This document shows positions 22,465 through 31,655 of a stretch of DNA of 60,310 nt, in pieces. Position 1 is the stretch's first letter. The number at the start of each line of letters is the position of its first letter. Both the position numbers and the translations under genes were made by a program. The stretch spans positions 1 to 60,310 of the forward strand of contig JAGLQN010000175.1 in NCBI GenBank assembly GCA_023136835.1, written 5' to 3'. The notes under the pieces are model-generated. The model searched no databases. It had not been told where the DNA came from and was given only the letters and a program-made list of their open reading frames with translations. The stretch comes from Candidatus Omnitrophota bacterium (GTDB lineage Bacteria; Omnitrophota; Gorgyraeia; Zapsychrales; Zapsychraceae).

Positions 22465-23367
22465 ATGGTATTAGATGGCTCAGCAGAAAAGTCAGTTGAA
22501 TTAGTGGCAGAAGCTACCTTCGGTACATTCCCCACAGACCCTACTATGTTGGGTATTGGTGGATATCCGGTAAAGGTTACGAATAAGAAAACCGTCCAGA
22601 TAGAGACATTCCCCTATCTGAAAGAAGTAGCCGGGACTAATAGATCCCAGTCTACTAAGGTGGCTAAGGTCGGAGAAGCCTATGCGGTCAATATCGATAT
22701 GCGACCCACCGGATGGGATATGTGGGGCTATTTACTGGGAGGCACTCCAGCTGCTCCTGCTATTTCCGACACAGTGGCCAAATTAAGCATGGCTAATAAA
22801 GTAGGATCCGCGGAATATGAAAAATTCACCGGTGGAATCGTTCAGAAAATCGAATGTAATATCGAACCGGACAAGGCGGCAGATCAATCCGTAGATCTGT
22901 TATTTGTCGATTCAGATGGTATCACTGGAGCCGACTATATTGGAGCCGGCGCTCATGCAGCCGTCGCTTCGGGGAGTCCATTAGATGCTCCGGGCGTAAC
23001 AGCTGTTACTTATGATTCTGCCGCTCTAAGTGCGGCAAATGCAAAATTAGAGTATATTAAAATGGCCGGGGAATACCCGGTGAATCCGGTCCGGGATATA
23101 ACAGCCAGTTGGGCTAGTCGGATCGGAGGTTGGGCTAGGGGACAGAGAAATATTTCCTTAGAATTGGGTCTAACTTTAGATAGTATGACTACTCTTCAAA
23201 CCGATATGTTCGATGGAGCTGCTCATACCTTTGAATTTACCGCATTAGGTCAGACTCTGACCTTTTCTAATATCATATGGGGCGGAGACTGGGAACAAGA
23301 TTTAGATCCGGATGATGTTATCATGATGCCATTAAAATCTTCTAATGTGGATTTGGTGTTCTCATGA
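22465..23367 (+). CDS. Major tail tube protein (300 aa)
   Basis: Forms the tail tube. The 300 residues are rich in Gly, Ala, Thr and Val. There is an N-terminal Glu-Ala-Thr-Phe-Gly-Thr segment (about 16-21), a Met-Arg-Pro-Thr-Gly-Trp-Asp-Met loop (about 74-81) and repeated amphipathic strands. The C-terminus reads Leu-Thr-Phe-Ser-Asn-Ile-Ile-Trp-Gly-Gly-Asp-Trp-Glu, then Met-Pro-Leu-Lys-Ser, as in many siphovirus tube proteins. GAGGAG precedes the ATG. It is followed at once by the tail assembly chaperone genes, the strictly conserved order in siphoviruses. Together this makes a long, non-contractile tail likely, since no sheath gene is seen. Confidence 0.82.
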   Translation: MVLDGSAEKSVELVAEATFGTFPTDPTMLGIGGYPVKVTNKKTVQIETFPYLKEVAGTNRSQSTKVAKVGEAYAVNIDMRPTGWDMWGYLLGGTPAAPAISDTVAKLSMANKVGSAEYEKFTGGIVQKIECNIEPDKAADQSVDLLFVDSDGITGADYIGAGAHAAVASGSPLDAPGVTAVTYDSAALSAANAKLEYIKMAGEYPVNPVRDITASWASRIGGWARGQRNISLELGLTLDSMTTLQTDMFDGAAHTFEFTALGQTLTFSNIIWGGDWEQDLDPDDVIMMPLKSSNVDLVFS

Positions 23368-23861
23368 GCGATGGAATAGATTTTGAGTTCGGAGGGCAGA
23401 CCTTACATCTATCATCTAAGGTCAAGCACAAATCAGTCAAACGGGCTAATAATATCATGACTGAGTGGATGATGAACAACGTACCGCTAGAGACTATTGT
23501 GAACTCTAGTCAGGGAGTGGAAGCTCCCATGGCGGAATTACTACAGACCGCGATAATGAAAGACCCTCGTCTGGCTGTAGAAATACAGGACCTGGAAGAT
23601 TCGATGGTAATTGATCAAACCATTATGCTAGCATCCGGATTAACTCATCCCGAATTGTTGTCATTGGCGGAAGAAGAATTGGAGGATAATTATATCGGAC
23701 TATATGAAAAGGCTCAGGAACTCCTGGGTGGTGATGCGAATGATTTTTTCGCAGTCTATCGTTCCGGTTCGAGCTTAAAAAAGATCACTCGAGCGAGGGC
23801 GGGAGTTTCGGAACAGAAAAGAAAACAAACGTCCGATCATCAGGCCCCCTCTCCGGAATAA
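23364..23861 (+). CDS. Tail assembly chaperone, short form (gpG-like)
   Basis: The product (165 aa) is acidic and helical, between the tail tube and tape measure genes, where gpG-like chaperones lie. These proteins bind the tape measure and recruit tube subunits; they are not part of the finished tail. A perfect slippery heptamer A AAA AAG lies in frame at 23777-23783, 78 bases before the stop. A second frame, offset by -1, runs open from there to 24058. This is the family's classical programmed frameshift. The start overlaps the tube gene by 4 bases. Confidence 0.85.
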   Translation: MSDGIDFEFGGQTLHLSSKVKHKSVKRANNIMTEWMMNNVPLETIVNSSQGVEAPMAELLQTAIMKDPRLAVEIQDLEDSMVIDQTIMLASGLTHPELLSLAEEELEDNYIGLYEKAQELLGGDANDFFAVYRSGSSLKKITRARAGVSEQKRKQTSDHQAPSPE

Positions 23862-24058
23862 AATCAGCTCAAAGATTCATCAGAGATGTTAAATTAGCTT
23901 TAGAGGGAAGAGGGCGGGGAGATCCGGCTTTGGAAGAATATAATCTGGCCAAAGTAATGAAAATATCTCCGTTGGATCTATATGAAATGGAAGAAATGGA
24001 TTATCGTAAGAATCTGATAATAGCTAGACTAGAGACAAAGAGGGAAAGAAAGAAATGA
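23783..24058 (+). CDS. Tail assembly chaperone, frameshift extension (gpT-like part)
   Basis: From the A AAA AAG heptamer at 23777-23783 the -1 frame stays open to a TGA at 24056-24058, giving about 91 extra residues. The tail of this part, with Ile-Ser-Pro-Leu-Asp-Leu-Tyr-Glu-Met-Glu-Glu-Met-Asp-Tyr, is typical of T-type extensions, which bind tail tube subunits. The frame has no start codon of its own in a good place, as usual. Its stop overlaps the next gene's ATG in an ATGA. A long fused form of about 231 residues is expected as a minor product. Known family behaviour plus a perfect slippery site make this strong. Confidence 0.8.
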   Translation, partial: DHSSEGGSFGTEKKTNVRSSGPLSGIKSAQRFIRDVKLALEGRGRGDPALEEYNLAKVMKISPLDLYEMEEMDYRKNLIIARLETKRERKK

Positions 24059-25221
24059 CAACATACATCGGAGAAATACCTATCCCTTATATTTCCTCTT
24101 TCGAGGTAGATCGAGGAGCTAAGACATTAAATGGGATAGCATTCTTAGGAAAAGATACTCTCCCGTATTTATCGGAATACCCCGACACTAATCTAAGGAC
24201 CTTTAGTATAACCGGGACATTGCTTCAAGATTCTGGGGTTACTTCGAATATTGATGACATGGCAGAAGATTTATTAGGATTGAGAGATCGTCTAGTTAGT
24301 TCTAATTATATACATAATTTTCAGGGACGGAGTGGTTGGCTGGGAGTTCGAGAAACCGACAGTCCCAAAACGGCCAACTCTTTAGTCACTCGTGAATTTT
24401 CTATAGATGGTATGTTCCTTCCGAAATCATTATATCGGACTAGGATGCATTCTAATTCGATCATCCGATCGAATAATTTTGCATTTGCCCTGGGGACGGA
24501 TGACTGTGATAATTATATTGCCATTCCTATAGGGGCCACATATTCTGGCGGAGATGGATCCAGTATTTCCCGGACTAGTAAAGATGGCACTATCACATTA
24601 GTATTAGCTACCTCGGACTCAAATATAGAATGGGACATCGGAGAGGCTGATCGATTGAATGGTGAATGTAAGATATTTGATGAAAAGGGAGTTTCTGAAG
24701 CAAATTGGGTTCAAGTATATGCAAGAGATAGAGAGTTTACAGGTAAACTAGTAGTAGAGAATGCTTTGTATCGAATGATCTTTGATCCCAGTACAGAGTA
24801 TATAACCATTTATTACTGGTCCGGTTCCGCTTATACCAAGATAGATGACTTTACATGTGGTACATATACTCGATTCACTCTGGTTGAGACTCATCCAGAT
24901 ATCATCCGTGGTAAATTAGATAGTGGAGTCGAATTTGAATTACGTCGGGGACACCCCCCTATGATCGACACCGATACAGATGATCTATTAGCGGTTGCAT
25001 TAACCCCCGCAAACCAATCTACTAGTACAGAAAATTATCTAATATTAGGGACTAGTCTCTATATCTGCAGTAATGAAAATTTCACTATAGTTAATTCTAC
25101 CAAAAATTTGGGTGCTGGCAAAAAATGGATTTTCTACGAAACAGTCTCAGCTACCGCAGAAGATATAGCGCATCAGGCTATGGTTGATGCTAGAATGAAT
25201 CGGGAATTAATCCAGAGATGA
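24055..25221 (+). CDS. Putative tail protein with beta-sandwich domains (388 aa)
   Basis: The protein lies between the chaperone and tape measure genes. Residues 1-130 resemble a distal-tail-type N-terminal domain (Arg-Thr-Phe-Ser-Ile-Thr-Gly-Thr-Leu, then Arg-Glu-Phe-Ser-Ile-Asp-Gly-Met-Phe). The rest (about 135-388) is strand-rich with Tyr-Tyr-Trp-Ser-Gly-Ser-Ala-Tyr and looks like a concanavalin-like insert. It overlaps the chaperone extension by ATGA. A second distal-tail-like protein follows the tape measure (27820), and both start with short strand domains, so they may be partners at the tail tip. The family assignment is tentative. Confidence 0.6.
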   Translation: MTTYIGEIPIPYISSFEVDRGAKTLNGIAFLGKDTLPYLSEYPDTNLRTFSITGTLLQDSGVTSNIDDMAEDLLGLRDRLVSSNYIHNFQGRSGWLGVRETDSPKTANSLVTREFSIDGMFLPKSLYRTRMHSNSIIRSNNFAFALGTDDCDNYIAIPIGATYSGGDGSSISRTSKDGTITLVLATSDSNIEWDIGEADRLNGECKIFDEKGVSEANWVQVYARDREFTGKLVVENALYRMIFDPSTEYITIYYWSGSAYTKIDDFTCGTYTRFTLVETHPDIIRGKLDSGVEFELRRGHPPMIDTDTDDLLAVALTPANQSTSTENYLILGTSLYICSNENFTIVNSTKNLGAGKKWIFYETVSATAEDIAHQAMVDARMNRELIQR

Positions 25222-25239
25222 GTAAGGGAAGGTAATATA

Positions 25240-27795
25240 ATGGCATTAGTTGATCTACTAGTAACAGTTAGAGCAAATGTCGGTCGAGCTACTGCTGGAT
25301 TGATGGCAATTGATAATCTTACTAAGAAGGTGGAGAATGCCATGGTCCGTAATATCCGGTCGATTCAGAGGGCCATTAATGGATTAGTATCCTCTATCAT
25401 AAAATTAGGAGCTATTCTGACTATAGTGGCAACGCTAGTTTTAGCCAAAGCCGCATCAAGTTTTGCCAAATTTGAGCAAGCTATAGTGAATGCCGCTTCC
25501 GTCACCGGTAAACTCGGAGAAGAGTTCGTTGTGGTGAAAAACCATTTATCTGAGCTCGCCCAGGAGTTAGGACGTACTACAGTATTCTCTGCTAGGGAAG
25601 CGGCTGAGGCTATGTACGATTTAGCCTCCGCTGGGGTAGATGTCGCCAATATGACCAAATCGGATATGATTCCCATATTGAATCTGGCAGCGGCTACCCA
25701 AGCAGAATTGAAATTCTCTACAGAAACTCTGACTGCTACTATTGCTCAATTTGGGCTTACTATACAAGATACTGAAAGAGTAGCTGATGTATTGACAGGA
25801 ACTATAACTTCTACTAAAGCTACTATCGAGAAGATGTCTATAGCTATGGCTTATGTAGGACCTATTGCTCACGGAGTAGGTTTGAGTATAGAAGAGACAG
25901 CAGCTGCTTTGGGTATATTATATAATGCCGGTCTTCCGGCTAGTATGGCTGGTACGGCTCTCAGAGGCGCATTATTGCGATTACTTAATCCCACTGGAGG
26001 AGCTAAAGATGCTCTTACTGCATTAGGATTAACTGTGGATGATGTTAATCCGACCTTACATAATTTTGCTGATATAGTTCAGTTATTGGGAGAACGTCAG
26101 ATGACTACCGCCCAATCGGCTAAGATTTTCGGAGTACGGGCAGCATCCGGAATGATTGCTCTAACTGAAAATAGTGATAAATTATCATCCCTAACCGATC
26201 AGTTATATGAAGTCCAGGGATTAACTGATGCTATAGCGAAAGAACAGCTCAATACTCTCAAAGGAGCATGGATTTTATTAACTTCCGCATTAGAAGGATT
26301 TATGATTGCTATAGGAGCTGCCACTGCCGGAGGACTCAAAGCATTCACAATGGAACTTAGGAACCTCACCCTGACTATTCAAGATAAAGTAGTGGCTGCA
26401 GTAGGGAATTTGATGATTTTCTTGGATCAATTGGGTCCCACTTGGGAAGCCATGAAATCCAGTGTATCTAGTGTGATAGGCATTATAGGAGATCTGGCGG
26501 AAATATTTGGATTAGCTGGAGCAGAAGGCGCCAGTAAATTAGCTGATGCTATTAATTGGGTCGCTACTGCGATCGCCAATCTCCTAAGATGGATTGATGA
26601 GCATCCGGCTATCACTAAATTTGTAGCATTCATTGCTATAGCGGTAGGTATATTTGCGAATTTAGCTCCGGTAGTAATGGCGGTGGCGTCCGCTATAAGT
26701 TGGTTTATCGGGGTAGTTCAATTAGTAGTCTACGCTGCTACTAGTCTAAGTAGTATCATATCAGTTCTAACGGTAGCATTCCCTGCATTAGGAGCCGTTA
26801 TCGGTTTCTTAACAGGGCCTATAGGATGGATAGTGATTGCTATCGCAGCCTTAGGAGCCGCTTGGGCTACTAATTTATTCGGTATTAGAGATAAAACTAA
26901 AGTAGTATTTAACTGGTTGGTGGATTTCGTCTATAGTGTTTTCAATTTATTAGGAGCTGTATTCACCAGATATATCAATTACAATATCTCCGTATTTAAT
27001 CTCCTAGTCCCGGCATTACAGAAACTCGGGATGGATATAGAAAAGATACAGACCCTTACTTATAATAATATAGAACGACAGGTGAAAGAGACGGCCGAAG
27101 TGGTTGCGGATGAGACTGAAGAAATGGGTAATTCTGTTATAGATACCTGTCATAATATGGGAGATGCGCTAGATGTATCTGGGGATCAGTTTACCGATTA
27201 TGCTAGTACTATTAATGAAGCATTTAGTGATGTTGAACAAGGAGCCTCTTCATTAGCTGGATTGAGTCATCTAGATCAGAGATTCTTAGAGGAAGGAGGA
27301 TTCATATCAGGAAGTGGGGAATATATAGGAAAAGGACATCCTGATTGGGAAGCACTTAATGAAAAAGAAATGGGTGGTTCTGGAGCAGTACCTAATATAT
27401 TTACTAATCTGGATAATGGTTTAAGGGATTCTGATCTCACTGTGAATCAGGATTTAAATAAGACCGGAATACAAACCCTACAGACTATAAAAGAAACCCA
27501 GATAATTCAGGAAGCCCAAGATGTTAAACTACAGAGTCTTCGGTACTTATCCGAATTGCCAGGAATATCTACCAAACTGGATGACCTAGAAATAGAGATT
27601 AATAATTATGTTACTAATAATTATAGTAGCGGTGGCAGCGGACGATCTTCGTCGGGGGGATCTTCCGGAACTAGTGGGGCCAAAGCTATCCCCTCCCAGG
27701 AATCATCACATCCGGGTACTAGTATTATAACAACGGCGAAGATCAGCGATGCCCTGAATAAATCATTAGGAAATAATTACAAAGTCACTTTTTAA
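25240..27795 (+). CDS. Tail tape measure protein (TP901-type, 851 aa)
   Basis: Sets tail length and occupies the tube lumen. The N-terminal half carries the TP901-type core: Phe-Glu-Gln-Ala-Ile-Val-Asn-Ala-Ala (about 84-92), Glu-Leu-Gly-Arg-Thr-Thr-Val-Phe-Ser-Ala-Arg-Glu-Ala (about 113-125), and Gly-Leu-Ser-Ile-Glu-Glu-Thr-Ala-Ala-Ala-Leu-Gly (about 213-224). Hydrophobic segments lie at about 52-70, 465-490 and 505-555. The C-terminal part has polar coils and a Gly/Ser linker (about 795-810). At 851 residues, the rough 1.5 angstrom per residue rule gives a tail near 130 nm. GGGAAGGT precedes the ATG. Confidence 0.92.
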   Translation: MALVDLLVTVRANVGRATAGLMAIDNLTKKVENAMVRNIRSIQRAINGLVSSIIKLGAILTIVATLVLAKAASSFAKFEQAIVNAASVTGKLGEEFVVVKNHLSELAQELGRTTVFSAREAAEAMYDLASAGVDVANMTKSDMIPILNLAAATQAELKFSTETLTATIAQFGLTIQDTERVADVLTGTITSTKATIEKMSIAMAYVGPIAHGVGLSIEETAAALGILYNAGLPASMAGTALRGALLRLLNPTGGAKDALTALGLTVDDVNPTLHNFADIVQLLGERQMTTAQSAKIFGVRAASGMIALTENSDKLSSLTDQLYEVQGLTDAIAKEQLNTLKGAWILLTSALEGFMIAIGAATAGGLKAFTMELRNLTLTIQDKVVAAVGNLMIFLDQLGPTWEAMKSSVSSVIGIIGDLAEIFGLAGAEGASKLADAINWVATAIANLLRWIDEHPAITKFVAFIAIAVGIFANLAPVVMAVASAISWFIGVVQLVVYAATSLSSIISVLTVAFPALGAVIGFLTGPIGWIVIAIAALGAAWATNLFGIRDKTKVVFNWLVDFVYSVFNLLGAVFTRYINYNISVFNLLVPALQKLGMDIEKIQTLTYNNIERQVKETAEVVADETEEMGNSVIDTCHNMGDALDVSGDQFTDYASTINEAFSDVEQGASSLAGLSHLDQRFLEEGGFISGSGEYIGKGHPDWEALNEKEMGGSGAVPNIFTNLDNGLRDSDLTVNQDLNKTGIQTLQTIKETQIIQEAQDVKLQSLRYLSELPGISTKLDDLEIEINNYVTNNYSSGGSGRSSSGGSSGTSGAKAIPSQESSHPGTSIITTAKISDALNKSLGNNYKVTF

Positions 27796-27819
27796 TATAT
27801 GAAGGAGGAGGAGAAATAA

Positions 27820-29874
27820 ATGGCCACACTAAATGATGTCGAATTCAAAATCACTAAAGCAGAATGGTCCACTTATCAGAATAATGTAGTACAGAAGGTA
27901 TTAGGAAGCGGAAATATAGTAGTACATGACCTCGGATATGGTGTTGATCCCCTTCCTGTGAGTGCTTGGGTCCATAATGAGAAAGAACTAGATGATTTTA
28001 AGGAAGCTTTTCATTCCGGGGGTCTATTAACATATGTAAAAGATCCTCATTCTGGAAAACAATATAAAGGATATGCTCTGGGAAGCGTTCAGGAAGAAAC
28101 TCCGATTAACAATTCGATCACAGAAGGTATTGCATTCCAGTTCAATATACAATTAGCCACTCCCTATGCCGAATCCTCCGTTCTGTCATGCCGGGCAAAG
28201 GAAATCACATCTAACAATCAGGAATGGTCTGCTGAGGATGCGGCTTGTAATAATCTATTAGATAATTGGAGTTTCGAGGATTGGTCTGATGGTGCTAGTT
28301 CTGCACCTGATTCTTGGTTATTCTGGTCGAATGGTGCTGGAACAATATCTCGAGAATCTACAATAATAAAACATGGTACATATTCAGCGAACATCGATGG
28401 TGTGAATGGTTCAACTACTAATTTACGTTATGAGTTGCGGGATTGGGAAGATTATGTAGGTAAAGATATGAATATTGGTGTATGGATATATACAGACAAT
28501 CCATCAAATACCACAATAACATTATCAGACGGTGTGGGTTCTACAACAGAAACCGCGACATTAACTGATACATGGGAATTCATAACTTGTACACACACAG
28601 TAGATTCAAGTGCAACGAAACTATTTGTGTATATACAAGCAAATCCGAATGGTAATACTGCCATCTTTGCAGATACGGCAGTACTAATCGAAGGTTCCTC
28701 AACACCAGATTCAACATTCATCAGAGACATCGACACAGATGGGAATGTGGATGCACTACCGGATATAAAAATAAAGGCAGGTGCAATTGGTACATCATGT
28801 TATCGTGACTCAGTAGATACAGATACACAGCTTGACACGACTATGTATAATACCTCATCTAGTACATATATATTGGCGACAACCCAGACATTTTCTGCTA
28901 TAGATGGCAGAGGATGGGCGATGAAAAATGTATCATTTGACCTGAAGGATGTGTACACTGATGTGGCATGGTGTAAAGTCACGTTACAAGCAGCGAGTTA
29001 TGATAGCGGAACCGAGACTACAATTTTTGAAGCGTCAGAGACAAGTGATTCATTCGTAACACACACCGAAACATTCGATGATGAAACAACAGAATATCGT
29101 GGGGGAAACAACGAAGATGTTGTAATTAGATATTATATTAAAAATGTTGGTACTCCATCACAGGACACACAGATTGATAATTGTGAAACAATCATGTATA
29201 CTAAACGTCCTAATTCAGCTACAGATGTTGATGTATATAATACCGCTGACACTTCAGTAAAATGTGCAATCTGTAATGATATAGATGCAGATGCTGAGGT
29301 TCAAATCAATACAGATGGTACTGGAACATATATGTATTCGGATTATTTCGTCACAGATAAATATTTAGATGCATATTATGAAAGATTGAGCGTAACACAT
29401 GATACTGGTAATGATGAGTTGGATATTGCTGATGATGGATATTTGATATATAAAATAGACACGAAATATCCCATCACTGGCATTCCGACTCTGACTTCTC
29501 AGATTAACATCACATCCGGTACTCCGACTATTCAGATCGCTAAGGATGATGGAGCCGGTGCTCCAGATACATGGTATGATATCGATACCGCTATTGTAGA
29601 TGATGTTGACACTGAATATGAATTAGATAATGCAACATCCTTGAGTTTAAAGGGTGAGACAATATTATATTTTAGATTCGACTGTGTTAAAACAACCCCG
29701 GCTACACTTAGTATAAAGTCATTTAAACTCAATGTCGATATAAATACCACTTACGCAAAGAATCCTATAGTATCCCATTCATCAGGTAGTAATACCTTCA
29801 GATGTGATCAGAATTCGGATAGTGGATTAAATTGTGAAATCTCACTAATGTATAGGGATAGATGGTGGGTGTGA
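27820..29874 (+). CDS. Distal tail protein with carbohydrate-binding insertions (684 aa)
   Basis: Residues 1-135 resemble a distal tail (Dit) N-terminal domain: an early strand pair, Val-His-Asp-Leu-Gly-Tyr-Gly, and a Glu-Lys-Glu-Leu-Asp-Asp-Phe-Lys helix. Residues about 145-285 look like a CBM4/9-type module, beginning Leu-Leu-Asp-Asn-Trp-Ser-Phe-Glu and containing Ser-Trp-Leu-Phe-Trp-Ser and a His-Gly-Thr-Tyr-Ser-Ala-Asn strand. Later strand domains (about 300-500, 510-640) follow. The end has Trp-Trp-Val. At 684 residues it is long for a Dit, in keeping with evolved Dit proteins that bind host sugars. GGAGGAGGAG precedes the ATG. Base usage in the middle differs by eye from both ends, which suggests acquired modules. 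Confidence 0.75.
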   Translation: MATLNDVEFKITKAEWSTYQNNVVQKVLGSGNIVVHDLGYGVDPLPVSAWVHNEKELDDFKEAFHSGGLLTYVKDPHSGKQYKGYALGSVQEETPINNSITEGIAFQFNIQLATPYAESSVLSCRAKEITSNNQEWSAEDAACNNLLDNWSFEDWSDGASSAPDSWLFWSNGAGTISRESTIIKHGTYSANIDGVNGSTTNLRYELRDWEDYVGKDMNIGVWIYTDNPSNTTITLSDGVGSTTETATLTDTWEFITCTHTVDSSATKLFVYIQANPNGNTAIFADTAVLIEGSSTPDSTFIRDIDTDGNVDALPDIKIKAGAIGTSCYRDSVDTDTQLDTTMYNTSSSTYILATTQTFSAIDGRGWAMKNVSFDLKDVYTDVAWCKVTLQAASYDSGTETTIFEASETSDSFVTHTETFDDETTEYRGGNNEDVVIRYYIKNVGTPSQDTQIDNCETIMYTKRPNSATDVDVYNTADTSVKCAICNDIDADAEVQINTDGTGTYMYSDYFVTDKYLDAYYERLSVTHDTGNDELDIADDGYLIYKIDTKYPITGIPTLTSQINITSGTPTIQIAKDDGAGAPDTWYDIDTAIVDDVDTEYELDNATSLSLKGETILYFRFDCVKTTPATLSIKSFKLNVDINTTYAKNPIVSHSSGSNTFRCDQNSDSGLNCEISLMYRDRWWV

Positions 29875-29880
29875 TATTGA

Positions 29881-30903
29881 ATGGATATTGAGGTAGTTGT
29901 GGAAAAAAGTAATGGAACGATCTATAATCCCAAAATTACTGAATTGATTATTTCCCATCAGGATCCCTATGGTGTAAATTATGCCACTATAGGTATAGCA
30001 GAATCCGCTTTGGCTATCAGTGATATAACCAGCCACGATGATATAAAAATATATCTAGATAATCGACTTTATTTCACTGGGGTTCTAGGGAATCGGGAGA
30101 TTAATATATCAGAAACTAGTGTATCTACCGAATTTCCGGCCGTAGACTATGGGTGGATCTTAGGTAAGACATATGTCTCTTCTCTGAAAAACTGGAGTTC
30201 CCCTACTCCGATTGGAACTATACTGGAGAATTTACGGAGCATTTTCATTCCCTCCCTGACTGGGACTAATATATCGACCGGGCCTAATATCGCATCGTAT
30301 AATATCCCGGCTTGGGGTAAAACCGTACTTCAGGTTTATCAGGAATTAGCCAAGATTGCGGATTATGATATATTCGTAGACCTTAATAAGGATATCCATT
30401 TTACTGCTAAGAATACCACAGCTATAAGTGGTTTTGGTGTAGTGTGGGGGGAGAATATACTATCTATAGATTCATATATAGAAGATGTAGATAGGGTTAT
30501 CAATTATGTGAAGGTTATAGGAGATACAGGGTATTCCGCTTATGCAGAAGATTCCGCCTCGCAAACCCGTTATGAAAAAAGAGAATATCTTCATACAGAT
30601 CCATCTCTGGGGTCTAATGCTGCCTGTCAAGCTATAGCAGACGCATTAATTCAAGCTTCTCCCCCGATAAATCTTTCTCTAACAATAACTGGTGATTTAA
30701 ATGTGTCCCCTCGGGATATAGTTAATGTAGATATTCCTAAATTAAATATAGATACTACATTTAGAGTCACTAGAGTCGAACAACGAATAGATGTTGATAC
30801 TTTCGAAACGTCTATAGATCTAGGTACCCGGCCGGAAGATTTAACAGATGTTATAGCCGCTATAAATCGAAAATTAGCCTTAGCTAATTCTGGTTATGTC
30901 TAA
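29881..30903 (+). CDS. Tail hub / baseplate protein (gp27-like, 340 aa)
   Basis: The last virion gene. The 340-residue product follows the hub pattern: an N-terminal beta barrel with Leu-Tyr-Phe-Thr-Gly-Val-Leu (about 64-70), a helical middle (Thr-Val-Leu-Gln-Val-Tyr-Gln-Glu-Leu-Ala-Lys-Ile-Ala, about 144-156) followed by Tyr-Asp-Ile-Phe-Val-Asp. The second barrel has Asp-Arg-Val-Ile-Asn-Tyr-Val-Lys-Val-Ile-Gly and a C-terminal Pro-Arg-Asp-Ile-Val-Asn-Val-Asp. This is the arrangement of T4 gp27 and siphovirus tail-associated hub proteins. It closes the tail tip and holds fibres. Its stop is 4 bases from the convergent minus-strand HTH gene. Confidence 0.75.
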   Translation: MDIEVVVEKSNGTIYNPKITELIISHQDPYGVNYATIGIAESALAISDITSHDDIKIYLDNRLYFTGVLGNREINISETSVSTEFPAVDYGWILGKTYVSSLKNWSSPTPIGTILENLRSIFIPSLTGTNISTGPNIASYNIPAWGKTVLQVYQELAKIADYDIFVDLNKDIHFTAKNTTAISGFGVVWGENILSIDSYIEDVDRVINYVKVIGDTGYSAYAEDSASQTRYEKREYLHTDPSLGSNAACQAIADALIQASPPINLSLTITGDLNVSPRDIVNVDIPKLNIDTTFRVTRVEQRIDVDTFETSIDLGTRPEDLTDVIAAINRKLALANSGYV

Positions 30904-30907
30904 TCTT

Positions 30908-31111
30908 TTAAATATCTTCATCTAGTCCGATTTTGTTACAAGCCCGGATATACATAGCTCGAATGGTCTGCGGCTTGACTTTTAATACATCCCCTATCTC
31001 GGCAGCAGACATTTGACTCCGATCATACATTTGATGAATGATTATCTCTTCCACCGTAAGTCTTTTCTCCCTCAGACGTCTTATTTTATCCAGTCCTATC
31101 TCAAGGTACAT
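30908..31111 (-). CDS. Small helix-turn-helix protein (67 aa)
   Basis: The C-terminal two thirds (about residues 18-62) form a helix-turn-helix of the sigma region 4/LuxR style: Leu-Thr-Val-Glu-Glu, then Ser-Ala-Ala-Glu-Ile-Gly-Asp-Val-Leu-Lys-Val, then a recognition helix starting Lys-Pro-Gln-Thr-Ile-Arg-Ala. It would bind DNA, likely as a transcription regulator. GGAGG lies about 9 bases before the ATG. The start overlaps the end of the nuclease gene by 11 bases, so it is the last gene of the minus-strand replication operon. In archaea such short HTH proteins usually repress or activate nearby promoters. The target is unknown. Confidence 0.7.
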   Translation of the reverse strand: MYLEIGLDKIRRLREKRLTVEEIIIHQMYDRSQMSAAEIGDVLKVKPQTIRAMYIRACNKIGLDEDI

Positions 31112-31631
31112 ATAATAGAGCCTCCATCTGGAATAAAGAGCCTTTCTCTCGGACTAGTTCTATTACATCCGGATTCTTTTCCATCACATGCCAGGGGATC
31201 ACCTTTTTCTTACCTAATTTTAATTGAATAGCTATCAAGGTATTCACGGATATCAAGAATACTCGCTTATTCCTTGGTTCATCTCTCTGTATGGCAAAAA
31301 TATATTCTCCCCCCGCTCCATCGATTTCTACCCCCATCTGGATCTGATGTGGTTTTATATTTCTTAAAGGGAAGTGATCCAATTTAATAGTGCTCTTACA
31401 CTCTATCATTATAGTCCGTCCCTGATGAATAACCATAAAATCAGCTGGGACCTTAGGTATCAGAAAATCTTGGTACTCGGTATGAGTCTTCTTTAACTTG
31501 GTTAATAATCCCTCTATAGAATGGGTGTCCATTATTTTATATATGAATGCATCGGGTAGATATTTCTTTATACTTTTCTGAAAACTATTCTCCCACTGAT
31601 ATCCGTTTCTCTGATATTTTGACATACCCAT
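31101..31631 (-). CDS. PD-(D/E)XK nuclease, RecU/Holliday-junction-resolvase-like (176 aa)
   Basis: Likely a structure-specific DNA nuclease for recombination intermediates or replication forks. The core motif is Val-Pro-Ala-Asp-Phe (Asp64) followed by Ile-Glu-Cys-Lys (Glu77, Lys79) and a His-Gln pair (95-96), the arrangement of RecU-like resolvases. An N-terminal Gly-Tyr-Gln-Trp-Glu-Asn-Ser-Phe helix is also typical. A TATATATA box lies about 20 bases upstream on the minus strand (31642-31650), with AGACATAGTA between it and the start, and no ribosome-binding site. A near-leaderless message starting at the first or second Met (31631 or 31625) is likely. Confidence 0.8.
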   Translation of the reverse strand: MGMSKYQRNGYQWENSFQKSIKKYLPDAFIYKIMDTHSIEGLLTKLKKTHTEYQDFLIPKVPADFMVIHQGRTIMIECKSTIKLDHFPLRNIKPHQIQMGVEIDGAGGEYIFAIQRDEPRNKRVFLISVNTLIAIQLKLGKKKVIPWHVMEKNPDVIELVREKGSLFQMEALLYVP

Positions 31632-31653
31632 ACTATGTCTTATGGGTATATAT
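31632..31653 (-). promoter_or_regulatory. TATA box and start motif for the nuclease-HTH operon
   Basis: On the minus strand TATATATA is followed by CCCATAAGACATAGTATG, which contains the AGACATAGTA form of the shared start-site motif overlapping the ATG. The box lies inside the end of the primase gene spacer. Confidence 0.5.
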
Positions 31654-31655
31654 AA

